From: Chara braunii
Taxonomy: Eukaryota; Streptophyta; Charophyceae; Charales; Characeae
NCBI GenBank assembly: GCA_003427395.1
Contig: BFEA01000039.1
Span: 3,005,907-3,035,977 of the forward strand
Direction of reading: 5' to 3'
Length of the DNA stretch: 30,071 bases
Position numbers and translations under genes: made by a program. The number at the start of each line of letters is the position of its first letter. Position 1 is the stretch's first letter. The notes beneath the pieces are model-generated. The model searched no databases. It saw only the letters and a program-made list of their open reading frames with translations, and had not been told where the DNA came from. Shown in pieces: positions 9,551 to 19,436 of the stretch.

Positions 9551-10075
9551 GAGCGGGACGTGGTTGATCGAGATGATTCGGCTCCGCGCGCTGTCGCACT
9601 TTTTCCAGTCGGGCCGCTTCGGGCGACCGGAATACCAACAGGCTGTCACGCAGGATTTTGTATGTGATTGCAATAAATAAAATAAATTAATTAATGCAAA
9701 TCCCTTCCTGTTGTGTTCGTCTGGCTTCGAGCGAGACCCTTCAATTATGGTCTTCGCCGGTCCTCAGTCTTAGGAATCTTTTATTTTGATTCAGAACAAC
9801 TGAGAATCATGCAAATAATAATCATAAAATTATGGAGTGCTCAACATGCATCAATTATGTCAATCTGATTTTGAGAACTGTGACAGAGTCATCCTAGAAA
9901 TCGATCATCAAGCAAGAACAATGTAAGAAGCAAGACCGACTGACTGACTTGGACAATGACCAGGTCAAATGAATGAGGGAAGAATCAAAATTCATAACAA
10001 TCTTAGAAAGTAAATATATGCAAACATGGCCAACACCTCTCAAGAGTCCTCACTCATCCCTCTGGTCAGTCTCTC
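9551..10075. other. No gene recognised
   Basis: AT-rich sequence with runs such as AATAAATAAAATAAATTAATTAAT near 9675. It may include the 5' end of the PLE. I see no convincing coding or RNA signal. Confidence 0.4.
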
Positions 10076-10741
10076 TCAATCTCTCATTTCGCTGTTCACC
10101 TCTGGTGCTGTGACCCACGCCCACGTACAATCTGAGATTGAGGCCTCGTGACAAAGAGCCACCTGAAGCCAACAAGTTCTAAGCAATGACCATCCGAGGT
10201 ACATGACACGAAAGTTAACCATAGAGCAAAACTCCTTCCACAATGTAGGCAGTCCGTCCACTGAAAAGACCCCTCGTCTGAGGTAGGGATACTCAGTAGG
10301 CTCAGTCAGTGCCTCAATGCCGATTACTGCTGGAGAGATATACCTTTTTGCCAAGCCGATCATATCAAGCCAACTCGTGCCATCTGTGAGGAGGGAAGGA
10401 ACAAGAGGCCTGGGATAGTCGGTATAAAGCCTTGGCCCAAAGCTGCGGATCAGCGTCGTGCCACCCTCATCGAGCTCCCTCTCTCTCTGCTCGAGATATT
10501 TGGTGTCTGAGATCCAGACCGGATCGAAATGCTTATAAGCCTCCTTGCCCTTCTTCAGATAGGGCCTCAGATCATGGACGGCGCCATCAGCAAAAATGGT
10601 CTGGACAACGAAGATTGACAGATCTCCTTGTCGGAAACCAATGGCACTAGCATACTGATAGCGGAATGCCTCCTTGCATGAAATCTGATTGAGATTGACC
10701 AGCACTGACTCACTGACCCGAAAAGATTCGACTGTACTCAT
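10076..10741 (-). CDS. Hypothetical protein, about 221 aa, unrecognised
   Basis: This is an uninterrupted frame from ATG at 10741-10739 (MSTVESFRVSESVL) to TGA at 10078-10076. A few codons upstream are also open back to a TGA. Composition looks protein-like in the first 170 residues, with SAIGFRQGDLSIFVVQTIF, DLRPYLKKGKEAYKHFDP and RSFGPRLYTDYPRPLVPSLL. The last 45 residues, rich in Trp and Cys, look less convincing and might be read-through past an exon end. I see no catalytic motif, signal peptide or clear membrane segment. It could be an exon of a host gene or part of a retroelement gag. Confidence 0.4.
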   Translation of the reverse strand: MSTVESFRVSESVLVNLNQISCKEAFRYQYASAIGFRQGDLSIFVVQTIFADGAVHDLRPYLKKGKEAYKHFDPVWISDTKYLEQRERELDEGGTTLIRSFGPRLYTDYPRPLVPSLLTDGTSWLDMIGLAKRYISPAVIGIEALTEPTEYPYLRRGVFSVDGLPTLWKEFCSMVNFRVMYLGWSLLRTCWLQVALCHEASISDCTWAWVTAPEVNSEMRD

Positions 10742-10779
10742 GGGTGGATTAGCAAGCACGGATCTGACTAGATGATCGC

Positions 10780-11130
10780 TGAAAACTGATCAATGAGAAC
10801 TGATGACTGATAGTTGATTGCTGATTAAGTGATTGTTGATAACTGATTGTTGATGACTGATTGCTAATGACTGATTGGTAATAACTGATGGCTGGTTGCT
10901 GTTTCTTAATGCAGATTAGGAGACTGAGTGATTGCTGATCAGAAAGTTTAGTAGCGGCTGGTCAGGAAACTTAGGCTGTTGTCCTGAAAATTGATTGCTT
11001 GTTGCTCCGGAGACTGGCTGCTTACTGTTCCGGAAACTGATTACTTGCTAATGAAAGCCTGTTGCCATTTGAGTTGGCTGTTTGCTGATTAAACGCAGAC
11101 TGAGTAGTGACTGATTCCACAATTAAATGT
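10780..11130. repeat. Degenerate short repeat, GATTGCTGATNACT-like
   Basis: Variants of CTGATTG/GATTGCTGATAACTGATTG recur from about 10790 to 10900 and, more weakly, to 11100, without a strict period. The block resembles decayed simple-sequence expansion. No gene is visible here. Confidence 0.6.
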
Positions 11131-11330
11131 CATTCTGAGCACCATTCTAAGTACTGTCCTGAATGCAGTCCCAAATACCACCCTGAGAACCGCTCTGAAT
11201 ATAGTTCCGAGTGCAATCCGGAGTACAGTCTTGGGTACTGTTCCGAGTATCATCTGAACATTAGAAACTGTTCTGAGCACGGGCCTGAGTAGTGAGTCTG
11301 AGTACTGATCTGAATACCTTTTCTTGATCG
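11131..11330. repeat. 15-bp minisatellite, first block
   Basis: A unit close to TGAGTACTGTTCCGA repeats about a dozen times with a 15-bp period. Because 15 is a multiple of three, both strands stay open: the + strand gives five-residue steps such as SEYSSECNPEYS, and the - strand gives steps such as TVLRMVLRM. The frames follow from the period and are not evidence of a gene. Confidence 0.75.
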
Positions 11331-11583
11331 TTGGTCTGAATGCTTAATTGTTTACTGATTTGAATGCAGATCATTTGCTGGCTGACTGCTGATTGACTGC
11401 GAGTTAATTGCTGATTGATTGCTGATTTAATTGCTACTCGTCTGCTGTTTGGTTACCGATTGACTGCTGCTGCTGGGATTGCCTTCTCTGATGTGCTGTT
11501 TCTAACTGCTGGCTGGTTGCTAAATGCCAACTAGATTGATGGCTGAATAGTGATTAATATAATAATTAAGTAATGACTGAGTG
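11331..11583. repeat. Degenerate GATTGCTGATT-like repeats
   Basis: Repeats such as TTGCTGATTGATTGCTGATT (11409-11428) lie between the two 15-bp blocks, so the whole 10.78-11.70 kb stretch appears to come from related simple repeats. Confidence 0.5.
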
Positions 11584-11705
11584 GCTAGATGCTGTTCTGA
11601 ACACTGTCCTGAGCCCTGCCCTGAATACTGCTTTGAGCACTGAATGTTGCTCTGAGTACTTGCCCGAGTATTGTCTGAATACTTACATAGGTGTTGTCTG
11701 AATTT
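11584..11705. repeat. 15-bp minisatellite, second block
   Basis: The same unit type as at 11131-11330 (CTGAACACTGTCCTGAGC, CTGAATACTGCTTTGAGC) recurs here in the same orientation. Confidence 0.65.
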
Positions 11706-11828
11706 CACTGATATTCTAAACCACCAAATAGCCGATTCACGAGTACTGGGAGAATGAACAGCAAAAAGGCACTGAAGGGAGCTTGCTGCTCAGATGCTGG
11801 CAGAGCTTTTGGAAGGGTGATTTATACA

Positions 11829-12083
11829 CTACTGGGTTCGTGCGAGCTCTGCTCTGGCTTGTTCCACTGTCTCCAATGAGGACTTGATACTGTGCAACTT
11901 GTTGTCATGCCCGTGAAAATAAATCACGTACTCAATGTACACCCCGCCTGTCACCATTTGGACTGCGTGCTCACGTTGAACCACTCTGTGTAATTCCATG
12001 TCTCGGCATGCTTCGTCATGCCATCCTTCTCTTTTATCCTTATTTAATTTACTTTCTATCACTAGGACCTTCCCTTTTTTCAT
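11829..12083 (-). CDS. Hypothetical small protein, 84 aa, unrecognised
   Basis: The frame runs from ATG at 12083-12081 (MKKGKVLVIESKLNKDKREG) to TAG at 11831-11829, and is open about 19 codons further upstream. It is charged and has a plausible strand-then-helix end (GGVYIEYVIYFHGHD, then KLHSIKSSLETVEQARAELA). The pattern is loosely like the start of the ORF at 15142-15663 (a strand, YDGGD, then a helix rich in E, A and R), but too weakly to claim homology. I see no function. It could be an exon or a gag fragment. Confidence 0.3.
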   Translation of the reverse strand: MKKGKVLVIESKLNKDKREGWHDEACRDMELHRVVQREHAVQMVTGGVYIEYVIYFHGHDNKLHSIKSSLETVEQARAELARTQ

Positions 12084-12140
12084 GGCTTCCCCGCACTTCA
12101 GAGATTTAACCAAAGACCGTTCAATATACAGATAACCCAA

Positions 12141-15100
12141 TGATTATCACGCCCAGAGCGAGGAACTACCTTTAGTTAGTTTCGTTCAATTTAGTACAGT
12201 TTTCTCAACGACTGCAGAGGTACTCCTCATGTTCTTCCCCTTGGCCTGGATCCCAGGGGTCAGTGAATTCTGATTGTGCTTAGCCCTGATGAGTTCTTGT
12301 GTTGCAGAAGAATAGTAACTCCCTGGCTCATGCCACTTTAACCGTCATGGACCCTGGGCTGACCTTCTAGCTTCAACCTCAAACAACAATTTACAAATGA
12401 CTGCTACAGAGGGCTCATAGCAATTAACCCATGATCAGAGTCCGTGACGATGACCTGCTGCTAATTCATGGCATCTCTGGCCAAAGGGAAAAGGGTTCTC
12501 ACACAGCAACACACAACATTCCCATAATATGAGATTTCGTCTAAGAGAGGTATGGTGCTGTTAGTAGCAATAAACGTCACCCGATTGCGAGCCGCGGCAC
12601 ATGGTGCTCTTTTCACCAGTGCGCAGAGAATATTATCTGTTTGCCACCTTTTGAAGTCCCTTCTACCTAGGCACTGAGTTTTAACGCTACCTATAAGTGG
12701 CCCAGAGTTTAAGTGATCTGCCGGCCTTTACCCACGCACTGGGAGCTTCTGGCTTACCAAACTTCCCAATATGACCGCTTGCAGAACTGGAAATGGTTCA
12801 AGCGGATAGTGCACAAAATACAGGTTGATGGCCACGGTGCAGTGGTGGGTAACCGCACGTGAGTCTCATCAATCCCCCGATTTGGACAACACACTAGTTC
12901 AGAACTTCCCAAGGCTAGCCAGAAATATATTCTTCGAAAAAGAGGCAGCAAGGATTGTTGAGCGATCATTATCAGACTGAGTTTGGAGGTGACTTATGAC
13001 AGCTTGTCAACTTCATTATTACCTTTCACGTACCAGCATACACAACACTAACTTAACCCATAACTCTGAGCCTTGACTTCGATCAGTCCCCATTAACGAG
13101 GTATTTGACCAAGAGATAAGCAACTGTTCTCATTAATTTTCGTTTGCCCATCAAGGTAAGAAATCAAAAGAGAAATTTATGGAGTACAATTGGATCATTC
13201 ATTCACACAATCCACGGTTCTCACTCGCGTTTAATTTCCACCACACATTCCACACCACCAGCCTTTACATCACCATGTGTTTACCCGAGAATCAATAAAC
13301 GTGCGCTTTAGTTGGCACTCCATAGCTGGGGGTTAGCTCAACAGCACTCGATAAGTACACCAGCAGTACTCCATTCATATGAGAGAACAACAATTAAAAA
13401 GCCGAAAGATTGAGCCCGCTGACCCGCTGCTTCGACCAAACACGCTAACCAAACGCTGAATCAGCCTACCTTCAAAAGGAGTTATACCTTGCCCTTCATA
13501 CTAATTCAATGCGTTCGAGTATAGGTCAGACAGTATGGACTCACCTCACCCATGTCGATGCACCAGAACAGTCCCGCTGACAAACACTACTAGGTTCAGT
13601 CTCAATACTTCGTTTCAAGATAGCAAGGTTACTCGCTCATAGTCCTCCGTCAATAGGCTTGAGCCATAGTTAGCATCAACACTTACGTCAATTCTGACGG
13701 CACGGTTAAACAGATGTGTCATCAAAAAAGACAGACTTAAAATGTTTTTGTCAGAGCTCAACGCTTGACTTGACTTTAACTGATTCCACATGGTGAGGAT
13801 GAGACGGAAGAGAATCGCTCCATGATTCGATAGAAGCCAGGAGCTTAGTGCGGCAGACACCACTCTAGCCCACGTGAAGCACCCTGGAGATGGAAATCTG
13901 ACCTTCTTCCCCAAAGTGCGTACTAGTGATGACTAGTTAGCTCGTCCTCCCCCCCCTTCTTATCAAGAGCGAGACAAATAAGCACGCGCAAGCCTAGCCG
14001 ATTGAGTCTGGATCAGACAACGTCATCACACGCGAAAACTCACTCAGCCACACGTCACGAAAAGCAGTTCTCCTGCCAGAAGTACCAAGGCCCCCGGTAG
14101 GAGAGATGTGAATCACTTGGCGAATTCACAAGATCCCATAAACCTCGCTCACTCAACAGTCAGTGCTCGTAACTGGACAAGTTATTTGGAACAGCGGAGT
14201 CACTGCAGACATGCCAGTGGAAAACTCTCGACGGAGAAGACGTCAACAAAAAAAGTGTTGAACCTCTCCGCGACATCAACAAGAAGCCACCAATTGCCTT
14301 TTCCTCACCAGCGTGCTGTGCACGAGCTCCCACCTTTCTTGGAGTGCCCGTTGGAAGCTTGCGTTGACAATAATTGTCGGCTCTCTTGTTATCCCCTGTA
14401 ACAATGGCTATCTGATCACACTTCCTCCCACACGCGAGCTTGGTACTCTGCTAGTTCAGGATGACCACACGTAGATCTGACCTCACCTCTAGCAAGCTCG
14501 CTTTGCAGCGCCCATCACAACTAATCCATTCTTGGATATCACCATCTGACCCAGCCACTGCAACGGAGTTAACTCTCGCAAGGACGAGGCTTGGCAACGT
14601 GTTCTCTCCTCTTCCCCTTGATCGTGACCACTTAGCATCTCTAAGTCACATTATTGAGAACATCCCCGACTGCGCTGGAAACTGACCCGCACAAGAATGA
14701 CGTTTCTCAGAAAAAAAAAGAAAGAAAGAAAGAAAAATGGGCATGCGGTAATGACGTGTCATCGCATGTCCAGACAAACAGGCCCTTGTACCCAGAGTAA
14801 TGGGGAAACAGGTATCCCTCTCTGGACGACAAACTAAAACGCGCGAGGTGGAAGCGAGGGCAACATCAATCAACACCATGCGCGCGAAAACCTCCCTCAA
14901 ATCTCCTCTCTTTTCTCACCCTTTCCTCTTTCTTGCCAACTGTAGTCAGCTCGTGCATCACACGAACGCGTAGGTGGTGGTTGTCGTCAAACACATTGCG
15001 CGTGTGTCTCTCTCTCTCCTCCCGTTCTTTGACCTTCTCTTATTGCCTCAGCCTTGCCACGTGCAGCCTGCACACATGCTTAACTGCCCTCGCTCCTCTC

Positions 15101-15141
15101 TCTCTCACTGCTGTTGACCTCTCTTCTCTTTGCATGCTCCC
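12141..15141. other. Long region with no supported gene
   Basis: Open frames here (for example 12754-12969 -, 13615-13914 -, 14108-14401 +, 14461-14685 +) are under 100 codons, mostly lack an ATG start or have atypical composition, and show no family motif. There is a C run near 13950, an (A)n(GAAA)n tract at 14710-14736, and CT-rich stretches at 15006-15130. I see no RNA gene. Confidence 0.4.
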
Positions 15142-15663
15142 TCAGACATGTATTTTCCCCCTCTTCTTCTTTTCACCCGTCGCGTGGCCTCTGGGCGTCA
15201 GTTGCCTCGAGCTAGCCTCGGGTCCCTCTTCCACCGGCTTCGCGGCCCGGTGATGCCTCTGGATCTCGCCTGGTCTATTCCAGGACCTGAGATCTGTCTC
15301 CCGATCTGCGTCACTCATCTCACTTTCCCCTCCCGAGTCTCTGTCCTGGTGGACCTGTTCCAGGTCCGCTGTGTCCATCGAGGTCTCAGTCTCGTGGTAA
15401 GCCACCGTTATCCGTAGCCTTGCCGTCACTCCGTCCCGTCTACAACGTCTCTCCGCTCGGTCTCTCGCCTCCGAAATCACGTCTTGCAGCTTCGGGTTGG
15501 TCCGCATCTCCCCCTCTCTTGCTCCCTCCACGCTGATCTTCAGTAGCAGTTCATCTCCACCGTCGTAATTGAGTATGACGGTAATCCAGGGCCCTTCCCC
15601 GGACACGGGCTTCCAACGGGCCTGGTGGTACCAGTACCCGGGCCTGTACCCATGCAATGCCAT
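15142..15663 (-). CDS. Hypothetical protein, 173 aa, possible retroelement or host ORF
   Basis: The frame runs from ATG at 15663-15661 (MALHGYRPGYWYHQARW) to TGA at 15144-15142. The N-terminal half looks folded (GPWITVILNYDGGDELLLK, then KLQDVISEARDRAERRCRRD, then TARLRITVAYHETE). The C-terminal half is charged and low in hydrophobics, ending GEKKKRGKIHV. A TATA box (CTATAAAAG) lies about 160 bp upstream and repeats lie further up, so it may be the first ORF behind a promoter or an LTR. I recognise no family. It may be the first exon of a longer gene, because the charged tail ends without a clear domain boundary. Confidence 0.45.
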   Translation of the reverse strand: MALHGYRPGYWYHQARWKPVSGEGPWITVILNYDGGDELLLKISVEGAREGEMRTNPKLQDVISEARDRAERRCRRDGVTARLRITVAYHETETSMDTADLEQVHQDRDSGGESEMSDADRETDLRSWNRPGEIQRHHRAAKPVEEGPEASSRQLTPRGHATGEKKKRGKIHV

Positions 15664-15821
15664 AGTCACTCGAAATAGCCAAGAACTTAGTCTTTAGGCA
15701 CTCGCACAGAGACAACCCCTTACAGGCCCCGGCGCTCCGCTCTTTCCCTTGTCTCAGGCCCGCAGTGCTAGTACAGTGGAAATACTCTGCGACTAGCGTG
15801 CGTACAACTAAACTCTTTTCT

Positions 15822-15830
15822 CTTTTATAG
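15822..15830 (-). promoter_or_regulatory. TATA box candidate, CTATAAAAG
   Basis: On the minus strand CTATAAAAG matches the eukaryotic TATA consensus. It lies about 160 bp before the ATG at 15663, so transcription starting about 30 bp downstream would leave a leader of roughly 130 nt. It is a sequence match only. Confidence 0.4.
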
Positions 15831-16035
15831 GTCGTCACCCTGTGTTCTGAACGACAGCCCCGAACACTTTTCAAACTTCAGCACTCTAGTTTCTATAACT
15901 CCTAAAACAACTCCGCAGAAAAAAGAAATACGAGACACCAACGGTCAAACTCATCTCTGTAGGCTAGACACAGTGGTCTCATAATGGGTTACTAGTGGGC
16001 ACTCGCCCTCCTTTAAAACCCACAGTCTGGCTTAC

Positions 16036-16063
16036 TACCATCGGGTACCCGTGTCCGATGGTA
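16036..16063. repeat. Perfect 9-bp inverted repeat (hairpin)
   Basis: TACCATCGG at 16036-16044 and CCGATGGTA at 16055-16063 are perfect inverted repeats around a 10-base loop (GTACCCGTGT). The hairpin lies about 210 bp upstream of the TATA candidate. Confidence 0.7.
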
Positions 16064-16067
16064 AGGA

Positions 16068-16110
16068 GGGGGTTCATAACCTCCTATAGGGGGTGACGAA
16101 CCTCCTACCA
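16068..16110. repeat. 22-bp direct repeat, GGGGGTnnnnAACCTCCTA
   Basis: Two adjacent units (16068-16089 and 16090-16110) share GGGGGT, a variable centre, then AACCTCCTA. On the minus strand each reads AGGAGGTT....ACCCCC. The pair is upstream of the TATA candidate and may be regulatory or structural. Confidence 0.6.
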
Positions 16111-16179
16111 ATGCGGCCGCGGGTCGCCCCTCTTTTGGGGCCTAACCGCGCGGCACTCAATCGACGCTCACTTTCAGAC

Positions 16180-16740
16180 TAAATAAGTGTCGCCGGCCAA
16201 CTAGGACCGCAGCTCAAAATCCGAACCGTTGGCCTCCCCATGATATGATAGAAACTGAGAAAAAGAAGGCCGCGCTTGAAAACTAGTGAAGTAATAATAA
16301 CAATAATAATAATAATAATAATATTAATCGCCGAAAAGGAAAGGGTGGAGTCCCAGAATTTCTCCGCGCAGCACCCTTGCCTGAACAGCTACCCGCATTC
16401 ACGCACAAGCCTAGCACCCGACTTTCAACCTTCTCCGTTCCTTTTCTTTCTTTTACTATTTTTCCTCCTTTTAGCCCTCACTGTATCTGCCTCTTATCCT
16501 GGCTATCGGGGTCCCATTGCGAGGTTCGGACGAACAGTTTTGGTACAAGCGACATAAAAAGGGGTAGGTAAAGCCCCAGACCATAAGACCGCAGTTGCAG
16601 TCCGAAAATCCAAATCAGCGGCTTTCCCTGCGAAATGACAGATCGACAGACAGTAAACTGAAAATAGAAAAATTAAGTAATAACAATAATAATATTAATA
16701 ATAAGAATAATAATAATAATGATGATGGTGGCTATTCAAA
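16180..16740. repeat. Two diverged SINE-like repeats with (AAT)n tails
   Basis: The block about 16180-16325 and the block about 16560-16722 share the order ACCGCAG, a CCGAA-containing stretch, a purine-rich AACTGARAA part, and a tail AAGTAATAA.AACAATAAT. They are in the same orientation about 380 bp apart. The match is loose, so common origin is inference. I could not show a pol III A/B box pair. Confidence 0.35.
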
Positions 16741-17164
16741 ATTGGAAAGGTGACCATAGCATCACAGTGACCTGAGGTCACCGGATTTCCCCATACAGAG
16801 ACAAGTTTAAATTTGACGTTTTATTTTTCCTTTTCTCTTTTTTTTCTCCCCCGACAGCGACTTTTATCCCTTGTACCTAACCCATATCTGGGCAACAGGG
16901 CACTCGGCGCGCTGTAGAAAGGACTGTGCCAGTCCCTTCACCTTCGCGTCCCAGGGCGAGCCCGGCGGCTACCACGGCCACAGGCCGGTACTACTCTGCT
17001 GTACAGCAGGGCGCCGAGTCTGCGTGGACCAATGGAAGCCCTGTGGCACACCCCTTTTGCTGAGGGCTATGCCACTGGGACAGGTCCGCCCTGAGAACAG
17101 TCCTAGTATCAAATCCATCTATAGCACGAACCGCGCCTGGAGAACAACAAGTCGAGACGTGGAA
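16741..17164. other. No gene recognised downstream of the gag-like ORF
   Basis: A + strand open frame (16871-17554) runs through here but overlaps the minus-strand gag-like ORF and has no recognisable features. On the minus strand I looked for protease or RT motifs following the gag-like ORF and found none. Confidence 0.4.
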
Positions 17165-18580
17165 CTAGTACTGAGCAGGGATCCGGTACACAGAGGAGGG
17201 CCAGGACACCGCGCCCTCCGACAGCGCCGGCTTTTCCTCCTTCAGCAAGTTGGCATATTCCTGCAGGTCCAACCTTGCAAGCTCCCAAGCGCCTGCGTCC
17301 TTCCGGAAGTACTGTATATTCTTCTGCTTGCAAAGCTCTTGCACGCGAGTGTATTGCAAGGAGTAGTAGAACTCTTGACGCTGCTTCATGTAAGCGGCCA
17401 ACCCTCCTTCATCATCTTCTTCTTCCTCGTCATTGGGTTCATTCTGAACCACATCCACATCTTCGCACCCCTCAGATTCCACACTCGCTTCTCCTTTGAC
17501 CGACTTCAGCAGTATGACCGGTGCCTTCCCTTTGGTATTGCCGATTCCTTGTAAGAGTGCCACTAACATTGACTTGATATCCGCCAGTTCGCTGCTCGTG
17601 TCCATCTTTGGCTGAAGATTCTGCTTCACCGTACCACCCTCTTCTTCATCGGACGATACCACGATCCTCTTAGAGCGCGACTTGGTCTTGCTGCTTGCAC
17701 TTGTGCGAGACTTCACGTGGTTCAAGCGAGGTGAGTTGGCTACTGGGGTACATTTCCCTCTTCTCTTCCTCTTCTCGTTACTTGTCGGGTCCTTGCATTC
17801 TTTCTCTTGCCGAGCTTTCGCCCCACGCAGGTTGTTGAGTTCTTCCTTCTCAGCTAGCGTCAACTTGGCTTTTTGATCCACCTCCTGGAGCTTCTCAGTG
17901 ATTAGTTTCAACGAATCGCCCAGTGTTGCCGTCACCCAAGCTTTCATTTCCTCACTCTTATTAGCGGAACGCACCTTGTTGGTCGAGCGCACTTCCGATC
18001 TGCTACCTTCATCAGGCAGATCCTGATTTCGCAAGCCGCCACGTCGTCCACTAGCGATCTTCTTGCGTGCTTCTTCCACCGCTTTACTCATCTTGATATC
18101 TTCCAGGATATCCATGTATTCCTTCGTAAAATATGCCCGATTTCCAGGCCCAGGGAAAGCATTCGCAGTCGGGCCCTTTCCGATGCTGCTGCCATTCCCA
18201 GAGTTGTGTGGAACAACAACTGCTTGCTGATTCGACGATGTTTGATGCACTTGATTGCTCTGCTGCTGATTGCTTGCGGGTTGCGGATTAGGAGGCTGTC
18301 CCCACCACTGCTCGTTCACCGGCCACTGACCCGCATTCTGCCAAGGTGGCATACTCCAGGGGTTCCCAGCCGGGGCAACCGCCTGGTACTGCACTGGCGC
18401 AGGAGGCGCCATGTTCGGGACCGTAGTCTGCCCCATAACGGGCATTCAAGTTGCAGGAGGCGCTTGGAATGTCGAGGTGAACTGAGCCCGGTTCATCCCC
18501 GGCGGGTATACATCAGTCGCGAGGTTGCTGCTGCTGTACTCGACTGGATTCGCCGCTGGATTCGCGCCATTATTCTCCAT
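17165..18580 (-). pseudogene. Gag-like structural protein ORF, one in-frame TGA
   Basis: The frame starts at ATG 18580-18578 (MENNGANPAANPVEYSSSN), preceded by an in-frame TAG eight codons upstream. It meets one TGA at 18448-18446 and then runs 426 codons to TAG at 17167-17165. The N-terminus is rich in P, Q, N and W (PWSMPPWQNAGQWPVNEQWW), with a short conserved-looking block (YFTKEYMDILEDIKMSK). A probable coiled coil follows (LKLITEKLQEVDQKAK, EKEELNNLRGAK), then basic segments (KRKRRGK, KTKSRSKR), an acidic run (NDEEEEDDEGG), and a C-terminal helical block (QYTRVQELCKQKNIQYFRKD). Composition suggests a nucleic-acid-binding retroelement structural protein. No CCHC knuckle is present and no pol follows, so a host protein is possible. 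Confidence 0.6.
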
Positions 18581-18601
18581 CCAATAGCGTCCGCAGTTAG
18601 A

Positions 18602-18907
18602 CTAGCGGCCCCGTCGCCCGCTTGCTTTTCCTCTTCCGCGTCCAGACATACAATAGAGTGCTATTCCGATAGCAACGCCGCACCCGAGGCTACAACCGAA
18701 AACCCAGCTCCCTTCAACTTTGCCAATAAGTCGGAATTCACTCCACCTTCCCCAGAACAACATACCCTGCCGGTTAATAATCTCCTCTTGACGACTGCCC
18801 ACGTCGCCTCGCAGTGTGCTGGAGTGGTATTTTCGAACGACGTCCGGCAGCATCCCTTCAGGCAGTCCCGTGCGGGTTCGCCATACTCGACCCTGCCGCT
18901 GCGCCAC
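18602..18907 (-). other. Upstream open frame before the gag-like ORF
   Basis: This 101-codon frame ends 21 bp before the gag-like ATG. It has only a GTG at its start; the first ATG is 18 codons in. It holds one hydrophobic stretch (WVFGCSLGCGVAIGIALYC) followed by a basic tail (SGRGRGKASGRRGR), like a small membrane-anchored peptide. It may equally be leader sequence that happens to be open. Confidence 0.2.
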
Positions 18908-18914
18908 GTGCTTC

Positions 18915-18958
18915 GTCGGTGATTAGCACCGACGCCCACTAATGAGCGATAATTAGTG
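18915..18958. repeat. Two adjacent perfect hairpins
   Basis: GTCGGTG (18915-18921) pairs with CACCGAC (18927-18933) around the loop ATTAG. CACTAAT (18937-18943) pairs with ATTAGTG (18952-18958) around GAGCGATA. They lie about 340 bp upstream of the gag-like start, on its leader side. Confidence 0.65.
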
Positions 18959-19436
18959 GTGCAACAACGCCCGCTTGACCCAATCAACGATCCAAGCGAG
19001 GCTCGTGACAACAGTCCGTCCCTCTCAAACAGATAGGAGAGGCGAATAATCGAGAACTCGAAGAGTCTCGCTATTGAAGAGTAGAGAATATCATCAACAG
19101 GTCGACAAGTTCGTAAAATTCCTAGGAAATCAATGGCGAAAGTCGCAAGAATCAAGCACTTGCAAATCAAAGTATCGAAATTTTGAACAATAATAAGCAC
19201 GGCTTCCAAACCCGTGCTTCTTCACAGAATAATATATTGAAATGTTGTCATATTAAAATATTAAATTATATTGGAATATCAAAGAACATCAAAGAACACA
19301 GGAACGAACGAAATGATAAGCACAACTTCCACCTCGCGACTTCTCCACCAAGTGAAAGACAGCCAACGAAGAGAAGTCGGCGCCCTAGGCTCATTCCCAA
19401 GCCACGACAAGGTCGAATCTAGGGTTCTAGATCATC
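18959..19436. other. No gene recognised; small hairpin near 19194
   Basis: Non-coding. An 8-bp hairpin AAGCACGG/CCGTGCTT lies at about 19195-19219. The right end is the junction with PLE copy 2. Confidence 0.45.

Noticed and set aside
12285-12315. CTGATGAGTTCTTG...AGAAGAATAG resembling a second hammerhead core
   Set aside because: Stem II cannot close correctly against the second core box, which reads GAATAG instead of GAAA, and there are no matching stems I and III.
18206-18922. 238-codon + strand open frame
   Set aside because: It overlaps the minus-strand gag-like ORF and its leader, is arginine-rich with no domain, and looks like a shadow frame.
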